Of a stretch of DNA of 61,486 nt, positions 7,190 through 15,557 are shown piece by piece. Below the pieces are notes generated by a model. That model saw only the letters and a list, made by a program, of their open reading frames with translations, had not been told where the DNA came from and did no database searches. This stretch comes from a virus, in the IMG/VR virus record IMGVR_UViG_3300032215_000085, positions 1 through 61,486 of that record; one strand, given 5' to 3'. The translations under genes and the position numbers were made by a program. Positions within the stretch are counted from its first letter, which is position 1; every line of letters starts with the position of its first letter.

Positions 7190-8968
7190 TCACATTGTTG
7201 GCATACCTGCCGGGGCGCCTGCACCACCTGGTGGCATTGATTCAGGACCACCTACTCCAGGAGCCGCAGTAGGATCCATTCCTTCAGGATTGTCTTCAGC
7301 ATCGGCAGCTTCTTCTTCGTCAGTATCCAAATCACTTGCACTGATGCCGATACTACGTAAATCACTACCCTTAACGTCAGTTTCTTCTGGCTCTTCACGC
7401 TCCTCTTCCCACATTTCTGCATTTTCTTTGAGTTCTTCTTCAGTCATACCCAAGAAACGTTTCATTGCAAAACGTTTACTAATATAAGGAAGTGCTTCAA
7501 TAGCTTGAAATGTAGCAACACGTGCAGTATCTATCTCACTTTGACGATAAGCGGCAAAGTTTTGTGGTTCATTGAAGCTAATATCAAATAAACTAGACTC
7601 AATATTGAATCCTCTCCAACGTAGGAATAACTTGAATTCTTCATCTAGCTTCTTACTAATATATTTTTGTAATCGTTTGCAATATTCATTAAATCTAAAT
7701 TCTTGAATCATTGCTGTTCCAACACGTCCATCATTTAATGGAGTTTGTCCATCATCAGGTCCAGTAGGTAAATAACTACTCGGAACACGTAATCCACGTG
7801 CTAATCTATTGTTAAAATACTTTAAATCGTCAATTTCACCAAGATTTTGCCCACCCTGTAACATAGTGACATCACTACCACGACCGTCTGCTGTGACTGG
7901 AAAGAAGTAATCTTCGTTAATACTTAATGGATTATAGCTTGCATCCATAATACTAGTGCCACCTTGTGTACTTGGTATACGTCTTTGATGAATTTCATTC
8001 TTAATACGGTCGACAAATGCCATAGCCATATGACTTGGCATGTTACCAACGTCAATTTTAAAGACTCTGCGCTCCGGAGCACGGCTTATACGATAGATTA
8101 AAATAGCATCTTCAAGCAATTCTTTTTGCTTGTAAACTTTGAAAATGTTTTCTAAAATACTTTGTCCAAACGGCCAAAAGCGGTCTAAGCCTTCTGTCAA
8201 ACTTAAATGCATAATATGTTTAGCATCAATTGCGGCTTCATTTAAGCCCAATGCAAAACGACTACCTGCTGTATTATTTGGTTGACTTGGAACTGAATAA
8301 CCACCGGAACTTCCTCCGCCACCTGTACCACCAAAACCTGTACTTGGGTTAGTTGCAAAGTCAGTAGAAACTTTCTGTGCTACTGTTAAATTTTGTAGAT
8401 TGATGTTGATATCTTTAAGAACATATTGCTCTGGAAGCTTACCTTCACTTTCGTTAACAATGACTTTTGTTACTTTAGTCATATCAACCCAATATAACTT
8501 GAAGTTTTCTGGATCACGTAAGAAAACCTGATCCCCGTACTTGATAGCGTTTCTAAAGATTTTAAATGCTCTAGTGTCAAATTCGTTTAATTTGCACCAT
8601 TGTTGTAATTGCTTTGTGATGATTTCAACTTCATGGGGAGTTGGATCTTCTTTGAATTCTATGTTAAATGGTGTGTTATTGTGTTCGTTTTTTTGAGTAC
8701 TAAACTCAGCGATGATGTCCAAACATGCATTAACTTCTGCATCAACGTCCATCATTTCATATTGATTATATCGTTCAATACGATTTGGGTGACCAGTATA
8801 AACTTCCGGTAAACGACTTTGATAGTTCTTGTACCCAAAGTCTTGATTATTGTAACCACCATCAGAGTTACCACCACCGTTCCAACTACCTTTATTACTG
8901 TTGTTTCCAGAAATAGGACTAAGAACACCGTTTGGATTAGGATCGGAAAAACGCTTTTTATATGCCAT
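7190..8968 (-). CDS. 20: Portal vertex protein gp20
   Basis: A 592-aa homologue of T4 gp20 (524 aa). The family-typical block YEMMDVDAEVNACLDIIAEF appears at about residues 70-90, and the central portal fold contains EGLDRFWPFGQSILENIFKV and ELLEDAILIYRISRAPERRV. The C-terminus is an acidic, Pro/Gly/Met-rich tail (about 520-592). The portal forms the dodecameric DNA channel and initiates prohead assembly. The N-terminal 40 residues are Gly/Asn-rich. A CTAAATAC box lies only three bases before the ATG, leaving little room for a leader. Confidence 0.97.
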   Translation of the reverse strand: MAYKKRFSDPNPNGVLSPISGNNSNKGSWNGGGNSDGGYNNQDFGYKNYQSRLPEVYTGHPNRIERYNQYEMMDVDAEVNACLDIIAEFSTQKNEHNNTPFNIEFKEDPTPHEVEIITKQLQQWCKLNEFDTRAFKIFRNAIKYGDQVFLRDPENFKLYWVDMTKVTKVIVNESEGKLPEQYVLKDININLQNLTVAQKVSTDFATNPSTGFGGTGGGGSSGGYSVPSQPNNTAGSRFALGLNEAAIDAKHIMHLSLTEGLDRFWPFGQSILENIFKVYKQKELLEDAILIYRISRAPERRVFKIDVGNMPSHMAMAFVDRIKNEIHQRRIPSTQGGTSIMDASYNPLSINEDYFFPVTADGRGSDVTMLQGGQNLGEIDDLKYFNNRLARGLRVPSSYLPTGPDDGQTPLNDGRVGTAMIQEFRFNEYCKRLQKYISKKLDEEFKLFLRWRGFNIESSLFDISFNEPQNFAAYRQSEIDTARVATFQAIEALPYISKRFAMKRFLGMTEEELKENAEMWEEEREEPEETDVKGSDLRSIGISASDLDTDEEEAADAEDNPEGMDPTAAPGVGGPESMPPGGAGAPAGMPTM

Positions 8969-8971
8969 AAA

Positions 8972-8979
8972 GTATTTAG
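8972..8979 (-). promoter_or_regulatory. CTAAATAC box abutting the portal start codon
   Basis: A minus-strand CTAAATAC is followed by TTT and then the portal ATG. It matches the late box, but initiation there would give a leaderless or near-leaderless transcript, so it may be fortuitous. Confidence 0.35.
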
Positions 8980-8983
8980 CTTT

Positions 8984-11578
8984 TTAAGCTGCCATGTATG
9001 TTTTTATACCATGTTGTAAGTCATTACTTTTATCCATGCTAGCAATAAGGTCGTCAAACTGTGCATCAATTGCATTTAATAACTCTAAATCTAACTCATC
9101 TTTTGTGTTATTATTTTGTTTTGGCATAGATGGTTGTCTAGTAATTTTAGGTTTTATTGTGCTCTTAATTTCAGAAAATGTATTTTCTTTAAAGTTCGGT
9201 GGTAAATTAATAGGAATAGTTCCATTGAACAATTCAATCAATGCTTCACGCCCGTGCATTTCAATTTCTTTACCTTGAATCATACTTTTACCAAATTTAG
9301 CCTTTTCAATGTGTACTGGGTCATTTCTGTATGGTCTTCTAAGTCCCATACGTTGCAGTAATCCCCGTCCCTCCATCCAATCTAATTGCTCTTTACTAAT
9401 GTCAATAGCAGTTGAACCCATGTGAGGAGTTTCTTTTACATCAGGATTTGCTGGAGTATTTACCATACCATGTCCAGTAACATTTACTGCAGGATTACTA
9501 GAGTTTCCACCTGCTTTAAGCCAACCTTGATACAATTCTTTTTGTTCTTCATATGAACGAAAAGATGATGTTAATGATAATTTTTTATTAGTTTGTTTAA
9601 AGTATTCTTGTGCTAACAATGTTACATTCTTAGCAAGTCCTGGATTTCGTCTTGACAAAACTGCCCAATGCTGTTCATCTCCTGAACCTGAATTAAATTG
9701 AATATACTTACCTGCATCTCCTAAATCAGTTTTTGTTATGTTTTCAAGAAGTTTTTGTTTGTCAACTTGTTCTTGTTCTTTTCTTTCTTCCCACTGTGCG
9801 GCAGTAGCTGATGTAGTAGCGGCTGTATAATGTGCACCAACATTACGTGAACGTTCTTCTAATTGATAGCGTTGACTTTCTAATTGCTCTACAGTCATTC
9901 CGCTTTGTTTTAAATTACGCTGTTCTTGTCTTTCATCTGATTCTGCCTGTTTAGCATTCTGCATTGTTCTACGTGCAGATTCTATTTGTGCAGGTGAGGA
10001 TCTAGTTTCACTAACACGATGAAATTCTGTTTCAGCCGCTTTTGATTTTTCAGCTAATTCTTTACTTCTTTTTTCTGGATTTTTAATCCTATCTATATTA
10101 GCATTAAGTTCTGCTAATTGTCCTTGAGCCTTATCTTTCATTTTACCAAGCTGACCCTGATCGCCAACAATCATCATAATTTTTTCAAGATTAGCATCAT
10201 ACTTTCCACCGTTAATACCCACAGCAAATTCAGCTAAATGAAACGTAGTGGTTTTTATAGTAGATATTAATCCGTTAAATACCATTAATGCAGCTGGTCG
10301 CATCGTAGCAGTGATTGCATCTTTAATCATGCCAACATCTCTTTCTGCATTAATCATTTCATTTACTGAATCTACTTTTTTATCACCTTTTTTTGCATTC
10401 TGTTCTATTAATGTTTTAGCATCTGCTTCAGATTTTATAGTTGATAATCTTTCAGTCTCCATCAATACTTTGCCATTGATGCCTGTTGCATTTTGTAAGT
10501 CTTTTGATACTGATAATACTTGTTTATTTTTATTAATGTATTTTTGATATTCTACTGCTACTGCTCTAGCTGCCTCAGCACCGGTCATTCGTCCTTCTTC
10601 AACATCTTTTGCAATTGTGGCTGCTTTGTCTCCCATAACAAGCATCATCTTTTTGCCTTCTACTGTAGTAGCTGAACCATTTGCAATAAAATCAGCCATA
10701 CCTTTTTTGAGTTCAGGGCTTACTCCGTCTAACAATAGCATTGTTTTTGATAATTCATCTGCACCTTTGCTATTTCCACCTTTGATTAGTTCTCGCATTT
10801 TTATTTGGTATGAGGTGTCCGTTTTTAATGCGGCAAGTTTAGATGCTACTTGGTCACGATTCTCCCCGGTTAACATACTCATAGTAGTTAAGGTATCAAC
10901 ATACGCTAGTGTGCTTTTACGTAATGCTCTATCATCTTCACCAATTTTTACTCCGTAACCGGTTAAAAATTTGACACCCTCTGCTTGGTGCCTCATTAAA
11001 TTTTCAGGAGTCAATCCTTGTTTTAGATATTTTAATTGGTCTTCTCTGTTATTGAATACTGTACTTAATCTTTCTACTGCTTTACCTGTATTAGGACCTA
11101 AAAAAGTTAATGATTCTCCTACAGCATTGAAGGACTCCATTAATTTATGAGCTTTATCTAGAGGATATCCTGCTTTTTTACCCATATCAACAAGGTCAGA
11201 TGTTGTTTTGGTTGCTGATACCCCTATTCCAGTTACACTTTCTTGTAACTTCATTGCATTATCAACAGATTTAAATACACTACCTACTAATGTATCTGCT
11301 ATTTTTAATATACCTTCAATAGCAAACATTACGTCTTTTGTATTTCCCTTGCCCCTAGTACCTATTGAATTTGTTATTGAACTAAATGAACTCAGTATTC
11401 CAAAGTTCCAATTGCTTACTGCCTCAGTAGAAGATTCTACTGCATTTAAGGTATTTCCAGTAAGTCTTGATAAATCTTTAAGAGTGGCTTTACCTAATTT
11501 TTTTGCAACTTTTACAAAGTCCTCTGTATTAGATGCTAAGTTTTGAGAACTTCCGCTAAATGAATCAAATGCTGACAT
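8984..11578 (-). CDS. Tape-measure-like tail protein with C-terminal M15 peptidase domain
   Basis: An 864-aa protein. Residues about 1-480 are long helical, Ala/Lys/Met-rich sequence with tape-measure-like features, including TLTTMSMLTGENRDQVASKL, a segment shared with the neighbouring 776-aa protein. Residues about 480-600 are a charged coiled coil. Residues about 640-765 carry an M15 (VanY/L-Ala-D-Glu peptidase-like) fold: LTSSFRSYEEQ, then PHMGSTAID (His and Asp zinc ligands, HxxxxxxD spacing) and DPVHIE (third His ligand, Asp as likely catalytic acid). The domain would cut peptidoglycan peptides during DNA entry. The gene follows its paralogue by 2 bp, with AGAGGATAA as ribosome site. It could also be a hub-associated lysin; tape-measure identity is inferred from length, composition and duplication. 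Confidence 0.75.
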   Translation of the reverse strand: MSAFDSFSGSSQNLASNTEDFVKVAKKLGKATLKDLSRLTGNTLNAVESSTEAVSNWNFGILSSFSSITNSIGTRGKGNTKDVMFAIEGILKIADTLVGSVFKSVDNAMKLQESVTGIGVSATKTTSDLVDMGKKAGYPLDKAHKLMESFNAVGESLTFLGPNTGKAVERLSTVFNNREDQLKYLKQGLTPENLMRHQAEGVKFLTGYGVKIGEDDRALRKSTLAYVDTLTTMSMLTGENRDQVASKLAALKTDTSYQIKMRELIKGGNSKGADELSKTMLLLDGVSPELKKGMADFIANGSATTVEGKKMMLVMGDKAATIAKDVEEGRMTGAEAARAVAVEYQKYINKNKQVLSVSKDLQNATGINGKVLMETERLSTIKSEADAKTLIEQNAKKGDKKVDSVNEMINAERDVGMIKDAITATMRPAALMVFNGLISTIKTTTFHLAEFAVGINGGKYDANLEKIMMIVGDQGQLGKMKDKAQGQLAELNANIDRIKNPEKRSKELAEKSKAAETEFHRVSETRSSPAQIESARRTMQNAKQAESDERQEQRNLKQSGMTVEQLESQRYQLEERSRNVGAHYTAATTSATAAQWEERKEQEQVDKQKLLENITKTDLGDAGKYIQFNSGSGDEQHWAVLSRRNPGLAKNVTLLAQEYFKQTNKKLSLTSSFRSYEEQKELYQGWLKAGGNSSNPAVNVTGHGMVNTPANPDVKETPHMGSTAIDISKEQLDWMEGRGLLQRMGLRRPYRNDPVHIEKAKFGKSMIQGKEIEMHGREALIELFNGTIPINLPPNFKENTFSEIKSTIKPKITRQPSMPKQNNNTKDELDLELLNAIDAQFDDLIASMDKSNDLQHGIKTYMAA

Positions 11579-11580
11579 AC

Positions 11581-13911
11581 TTATCCTCTAGCGTGATCCA
11601 ACAATTCAGTTTGTAGATTGTTGTTAATTCTTATACGGTCTAATAACGTATCCAATTTACTAGTAATTGATTCTAAAGCCATAGATGATTTTCTATTACT
11701 TGTAGTAGTTTCACCTGTCATCATACTATCAGTTTCTTCAGAATCTTGTTTAAAAATATTAACTATTTCGGACATCATATCAGATATCTGAGTCATATCA
11801 GTTAATGGATTGGCTTTATTACCAGTTAAATCTGCTGGCATAGAAGCCATACTCATATCATTTTTAAATGATACTGGTATAGTATCTCCGCTAGGCAACG
11901 GTACAACAGCAAAATCTTTACCTTTTGGTAATTGTTTTCTATACCCAGACATAGGACCATCAAAAATTCCACCACCTGCTAACTTACTTGAAGTGTTACT
12001 AAAACCATCACCTGTTATCCCACCAAACTTAAATTCCGGTGCAGGTGCATCTTGATTTACTGTAGACGTTGCACTTTTAGCTTGTTTAGGATTAAGCTTA
12101 CTGTTTCTTGTAGACGGTTTAGCAGGAGTTGTAGTGGCCGCATTAGTGTTTGTAGTAGCATTAGGTTTAGTTGGCATTGCTGTTACGGGTTGTACACCTC
12201 TGCTCTTTGCTTCATCTTGCCAAAATTTTAAATCTTCTCTGATTTTTTCAAGTTCTGACTTCATCCCATCTATTGCTAATTTTGTTCCGCCAGGTATATT
12301 AGCTGAAGGTAATTTACTTGCTTCATCAATTTGTTTTTGTTTTTCGTCAAGCTTATGCAAGAAGTATATTTGTTTATCTTGTAATTCATCGCTATCAGTC
12401 ATTGAAGTAAGAAGATTATCAAAGTTCATTCCTAATATTTTAGCCATTGGACTTTCCATAAACCCTACTGCTAATTGGCGTACAGTTTTCATCAACCATT
12501 TAAATGCATCCATTACTAACGGATCAATTAATTTCAAAAGTTCATCCATCATTTTAGCAAACTGATCGGTGGTGTTCTTTACTGTATTTGCAAAATTTAC
12601 ATATGGATCAATATGTTTACTTTTTTCTTCGATTGCCTTTCGTGTTGCGTCTAATGTACCTTCAGCATAACTCTTTGCAGTGTTTTCAACTGTTCTAGTT
12701 GTCATACCCGTCATATCTCTAAGTTCACCACTTGCTTTTAATGCGGCACCCATGCTTTGTAGCATAGCATCTCCGCTTTCATTTAATTTATTAATGAAAT
12801 CTTCGGGGCTTAATTTACCACTCTTAAATTCATTTGTCCAAGTAACAAATGCACCTTGTGTTCTAGTAGACAATGCAATTGCCTCACTTGTTACTGCGGC
12901 ACCATTTGCATATACACTCATAAAGGCTTTTTTAGCAGTTTCGTCAACATTAGATCCAATAAGAGTTGACATGTTTTGAACTAACTCACGTTGTTTCTTA
13001 CCAGCTGCATCATCGCCCAATTGACGCAATGATACATTGAATGCAAAATCTTCTAAATCTTTTTCTCTGGATGCTTTGATTGCGTCATTGGACTCACCAG
13101 TTAATGCACTTAACATTGACAAGTTTTTAGTATAATTTAGTGATTGGTCAACTAACGTTTTATCAACTTGTTTTCTACCAAGTCCTAATGACCCTTGTTC
13201 TTTCATAAAAGCGGCTTGTGCGCTTACTAATTTTTCTTGACTAAAACCTAAATTAGCAAATTCATTACGTATTTTTTGTTGGTCAGCTTGGATATCACTA
13301 TTAAAACTTGCTAACTGAGCAAATTTCTTTATACCATCACCCGATGTTTGTCCTAACTTTGTTAAATTACTACCAAGACCCTCAATAGTCTTGACCATGA
13401 TTTGAGATTGACCATTGAATGTATTAAATCCTGCATCATTAAACATGCCTTCAAGTTCACCTGATGTAAACTGTGCGGCGGCTCCCAACTCACCTAATTT
13501 ATTAAAGTTAGATATAATCTTATCATTTTGTTTTAAATCAGCTTGTACTAATGCAGAGAATGCTTTAACTGCCAATCCAATAACTGTTCCAAAAGGAAGA
13601 ATTGCACTAGCTAACGCGGCTAATCCATCACCGGCAGATTGGATAGCTCCATTGTATTTTGCCATGCTATCATCATTTTGAGATAGAGCTTTCCCAAAAT
13701 GTAAAGCACTTTGTCCTAGTGACCTAAATCCTGCTTCTGCTTGTGAAATAGATGAGCTTATAGCCGAATCAGCATCTTTTAAGTCGTCGGCAGCCCTACC
13801 CATACGTGAGGCTACAGCCTGAGTAGAGTCGCTGGCTGACCGTGAGCCGGCCTCAATACGCTGTTCTGCTTCCTGAATTCTGCGTTCTGATTCTTCTGGA
13901 TTTGTTGCCAT
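11581..13911 (-). CDS. Tape-measure-like tail protein, 776 aa
   Basis: Starts MATNPEESERRIQEAEQRIE at the ATG ending at 13911; a TTG five codons upstream is also open but less likely. The first 100 residues are coiled coil, followed by a hydrophobic Ala/Gly stretch (AGDGLAALASAILPFGTVIG) as in tape-measure proteins. Residues about 225-420 share a pattern with the 864-aa neighbour (TKNLSMLSALTGESNDAIKA), indicating duplication. The C-terminus is Pro/Thr/Asn-rich, then a short helix. T4 gp29 is about 590 aa; two genes here may share or split that role. It is divergent from gp26/51, which is consistent with a tape-measure/chaperone pairing. Confidence 0.65.
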   Translation of the reverse strand: MATNPEESERRIQEAEQRIEAGSRSASDSTQAVASRMGRAADDLKDADSAISSSISQAEAGFRSLGQSALHFGKALSQNDDSMAKYNGAIQSAGDGLAALASAILPFGTVIGLAVKAFSALVQADLKQNDKIISNFNKLGELGAAAQFTSGELEGMFNDAGFNTFNGQSQIMVKTIEGLGSNLTKLGQTSGDGIKKFAQLASFNSDIQADQQKIRNEFANLGFSQEKLVSAQAAFMKEQGSLGLGRKQVDKTLVDQSLNYTKNLSMLSALTGESNDAIKASREKDLEDFAFNVSLRQLGDDAAGKKQRELVQNMSTLIGSNVDETAKKAFMSVYANGAAVTSEAIALSTRTQGAFVTWTNEFKSGKLSPEDFINKLNESGDAMLQSMGAALKASGELRDMTGMTTRTVENTAKSYAEGTLDATRKAIEEKSKHIDPYVNFANTVKNTTDQFAKMMDELLKLIDPLVMDAFKWLMKTVRQLAVGFMESPMAKILGMNFDNLLTSMTDSDELQDKQIYFLHKLDEKQKQIDEASKLPSANIPGGTKLAIDGMKSELEKIREDLKFWQDEAKSRGVQPVTAMPTKPNATTNTNAATTTPAKPSTRNSKLNPKQAKSATSTVNQDAPAPEFKFGGITGDGFSNTSSKLAGGGIFDGPMSGYRKQLPKGKDFAVVPLPSGDTIPVSFKNDMSMASMPADLTGNKANPLTDMTQISDMMSEIVNIFKQDSEETDSMMTGETTTSNRKSSMALESITSKLDTLLDRIRINNNLQTELLDHARG

Positions 13912-13924
13912 GTGTTTTTTGACC

Positions 13925-13933
13925 AATAAATAT
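13925..13933 (+). promoter_or_regulatory. Late promoter box for gp26/51
   Basis: ATAAATATC lies 47 bp before the gp26 ATG; a second AT-rich element, GTATAAAAAC, is at 13951-13960. TAGGAGAAATA provides the ribosome site. Confidence 0.5.
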
Positions 13934-13941
13934 CTGTAATT

Positions 13942-13949
13942 GTATTTAG
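13942..13949 (-). promoter_or_regulatory. Divergent late promoter box for the tape-measure operon
   Basis: CTAAATAC on the minus strand, 30 bp before the 776-aa gene. With the plus-strand box at 13925 it forms an overlapping divergent late promoter pair. Confidence 0.55.
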
Positions 13950-13979
13950 TGTATAAAAACTACCATTTTAGGAGAAATA

Positions 13980-14810
13980 ATGAGTATAGCTAACAACCCT
14001 TTAAAACAGTATTTCCGTCGCCCGGGTATTTACTTAAAGTTACCCAGCGGGGGATTAGGATATGAACCCGGCGTAATAGAATTCCCGGAAACAGGTGATT
14101 TACCTGTTTATCCAATGACAGCAATTGATGAAATCACTAGCAAAACCCCAGACTCACTCTATAACGGAAGTGCAGTGGTAGAAATCATTTCTAGTTGCAT
14201 TCCTGCTATTAAACAACCATGGAAAATTACTTCAATTGATTTAGATGCTATTCTAGTTGCAATCAAAATTGCAACCAATGGCACTGAAATGGATATTGAA
14301 ACTACATGTAATCAATGTGAAGAAACTTCAAAGTTTGGTGTTAATTTGAGCATTGTACTGAATAATTTTAAACCCGGTGACTATGAAAGTGGATTGATAA
14401 TAGACCAATTAAAAATTAAATTTCGCCCACTAAATTATAAATCGTTGTCTGCTAGCAGTATAAAACAGTTTGAAATACAAAAAAGTATTATCTTACTTAA
14501 CAGTATGACTGAAGGACCCGAAAGAGATACAAAATCTACTGAAATATTAAAGACAATTACTGACTCAACTATAGAAATTCTTGTTGATACAATTGATTGT
14601 ATTATTACTCCGGAATCAATCGTAAATGATAGAGCATTTATTATAGAATTCATAATGAATACCGATAAGAAAACATTTGAAGCTATCAGAGACCATAGTG
14701 TAAAATTACGTGAGAGCACTCAAACACAACCTTTACACATAACATGCACACATTGCAATAATGAGTACGACCAGCCCTTTACATTGAATATAAGCGATTT
14801 TTTCGCTTAA
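13980..14810 (+). CDS. 26: Baseplate hub protein gp26 (frame-0 product)
   Basis: A 276-aa member of the T4 baseplate gp26 family. The N-terminus has the family block NNPLKQYFRRPGIYLKLPSG, then DLPVYPMTAIDEITSKTPDS, LYNGSAVVEIISSCIPAIKQ and DLDAILVAIKIATNGTEMDI. Two CxxC pairs (about residues 108-111 and 254-257) look like a zinc-binding site. In T4, gp26 is needed to build the baseplate hub and gene 51 lies next to it. Here a gp51-like segment continues in the -1 frame through a slippery heptamer placed two codons before the TAA, so this is probably the short product of a frameshifted pair. TAGGAGAA precedes the ATG. Confidence 0.9.
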   Translation: MSIANNPLKQYFRRPGIYLKLPSGGLGYEPGVIEFPETGDLPVYPMTAIDEITSKTPDSLYNGSAVVEIISSCIPAIKQPWKITSIDLDAILVAIKIATNGTEMDIETTCNQCEETSKFGVNLSIVLNNFKPGDYESGLIIDQLKIKFRPLNYKSLSASSIKQFEIQKSIILLNSMTEGPERDTKSTEILKTITDSTIEILVDTIDCIITPESIVNDRAFIIEFIMNTDKKTFEAIRDHSVKLRESTQTQPLHITCTHCNNEYDQPFTLNISDFFA

Positions 14811-14838
14811 GGCTTCTATACCTTGACCCCGAAGGTAT
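14798..14838 (+). promoter_or_regulatory. Candidate -1 programmed frameshift signal
   Basis: The heptamer T_TTT_TTC occupies 14798-14804 with gp26 codons TTT and TTC in frame 0, the canonical X_XXY_YYZ form. The gp26 stop follows at 14808. A perfect 7-bp hairpin, ATACCTT (14818-14824) with AAGGTAT (14832-14838) around GACCCCG, begins 13 nt after the heptamer and could stimulate slippage. The -1 frame is open upstream of the stop and runs to 15034. Confidence 0.75.
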
Positions 14839-15034
14839 CGGGAAGCTGATAGATGGTATGGATAGGGATATAAAGGCTATTAAGAAGAACTCTGCACGTA
14901 TAGCCTGGTATATGCGCGGAGCTTTAACCTATGAAGATGTCCTTAACCTTAGTCCAGACGAATTAAAATCAGTTAATGAAATCATAGAAGAAAACTTAGA
15001 GACTACTAAGAAAACACAAATGCCGTTCTTCTAA
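14804..15034 (+). CDS. 51: gp51-like C-terminal extension of gp26, read in the -1 frame
   Basis: After slippage at 14798-14804 translation would continue CGC TTA AGG ... giving RLRLLYLDPEGIGKLIDGMD, then ARIAWYMRGALTYEDVLNLS and a terminal ENLETTKKTQMPFF, ending at TAA 15032-15034. The WYMRGxxxxEDVLxLS and ENLETTKKTQ-PFF phrases are typical of gp51/gp26 C-terminal segments of T4-like phages. Predicted fusion length is about 351 aa. The only internal ATG with room for a separate protein is at 14857, with no ribosome site in front, so a frameshifted fusion explains the arrangement better than an independent gene. By analogy with lambda G/GT, the pair may be chaperones for the adjacent tape-measure proteins. 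Confidence 0.75.
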   Translation, partial: RLRLLYLDPEGIGKLIDGMDRDIKAIKKNSARIAWYMRGALTYEDVLNLSPDELKSVNEIIEENLETTKKTQMPFF

Positions 15035-15557
15035 TCCATGGTGTTTCATTTGATATACTAACGGTTATTATTGTAGTCATTCATTGGGAGATGAACGCAG
15101 TTCATCTAAGTACTCGCTATCGCTCGTCCTTAATTGTTTTACGGTCTCTTAGTTTAATTAATTGTAATTTGTTTATTTGTATTTAGGACTATATTGCCGC
15201 TTTGAAGCCATGGTAGTGCTATTCAGCACTACCAATGGTAAAGGTATGTTTGCCATGCCCGTCGTCCATAGTCATCTATTCCCCGAATAATCAACTCTTT
15301 TCTGTTATTATTCGCCACCGGTTGCTCTGTAGGGTTTTTGGGACTGTAGTTGAAGCTATTAGGTTCTGCCTAATTCTTCAGCAACGCATGTTACATATTC
15401 GCAAGATAAAGTAAAATATGTACTCATTGAAGGTTCGCTTTGACGAGAGCCTTCTCGGTGTTCCATGTTATTGCTAACATGCATACTCCAGAATCCAACG
15501 GCACAGCACAATCTGTACAGTCTCAAGGAGGACTTGCAACCAAGCCTACGAATTTTT
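15035..15557 (+). ncRNA. Candidate structured non-coding RNA, hairpin-dense intergenic region
   Basis: About 520 bp without a convincing gene between gp26/51 and a convergent nuclease gene. It contains a series of stem-loops: 15090-15106 (GATGAAC/GTTCATC), 15208-15238 (13 bp with one bulge), 15284-15314 (CGAATAAT/ATTATTCG), 15349-15382 (nested stem), 15393-15421 (ACATATT/AATATGT), 15429-15454, 15464-15481 (CATGTTA/TAACATG) and a terminator-like hairpin at 15529-15557. It is less AT-rich than its surroundings. Strand is inferred from the terminator orientation and from read-through of the gp26 unit. I do not recognise an Rfam family; group I/II intron cores were looked for and not seen. Confidence 0.45.
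15529..15557 (+). terminator. Terminator-like hairpin at the end of the structured region
   Basis: AGG(A)CTTG (15529-15536) pairs with CAAGCCT (15541-15547) with one bulged A, followed by a T5 run at 15553-15557. It overlaps the stop codon of the convergent nuclease gene. Confidence 0.5.

Noticed and set aside
13912-13926. Upstream TTG start for the 776-aa tape-measure-like protein
   Set aside because: No ribosome site and an ATG follows five codons later; ATG at 13911 preferred.
14818-14842. H-type pseudoknot (CCCG with CGGG) as frameshift stimulator
   Set aside because: The second stem would begin directly after the 7-bp first stem with no connecting loop, which is sterically implausible; only the simple hairpin is kept.
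15179-15186. Minus-strand CTAAATAC late-type box
   Set aside because: It would drive transcription antisense to gp26/51 with no gene behind it; probably chance in AT-rich DNA.
15035-15555. Group I or group II intron
   Set aside because: No domain V-like hairpin or recognisable group I core was seen, no homing endonuclease is present and no interrupted gene flanks it.
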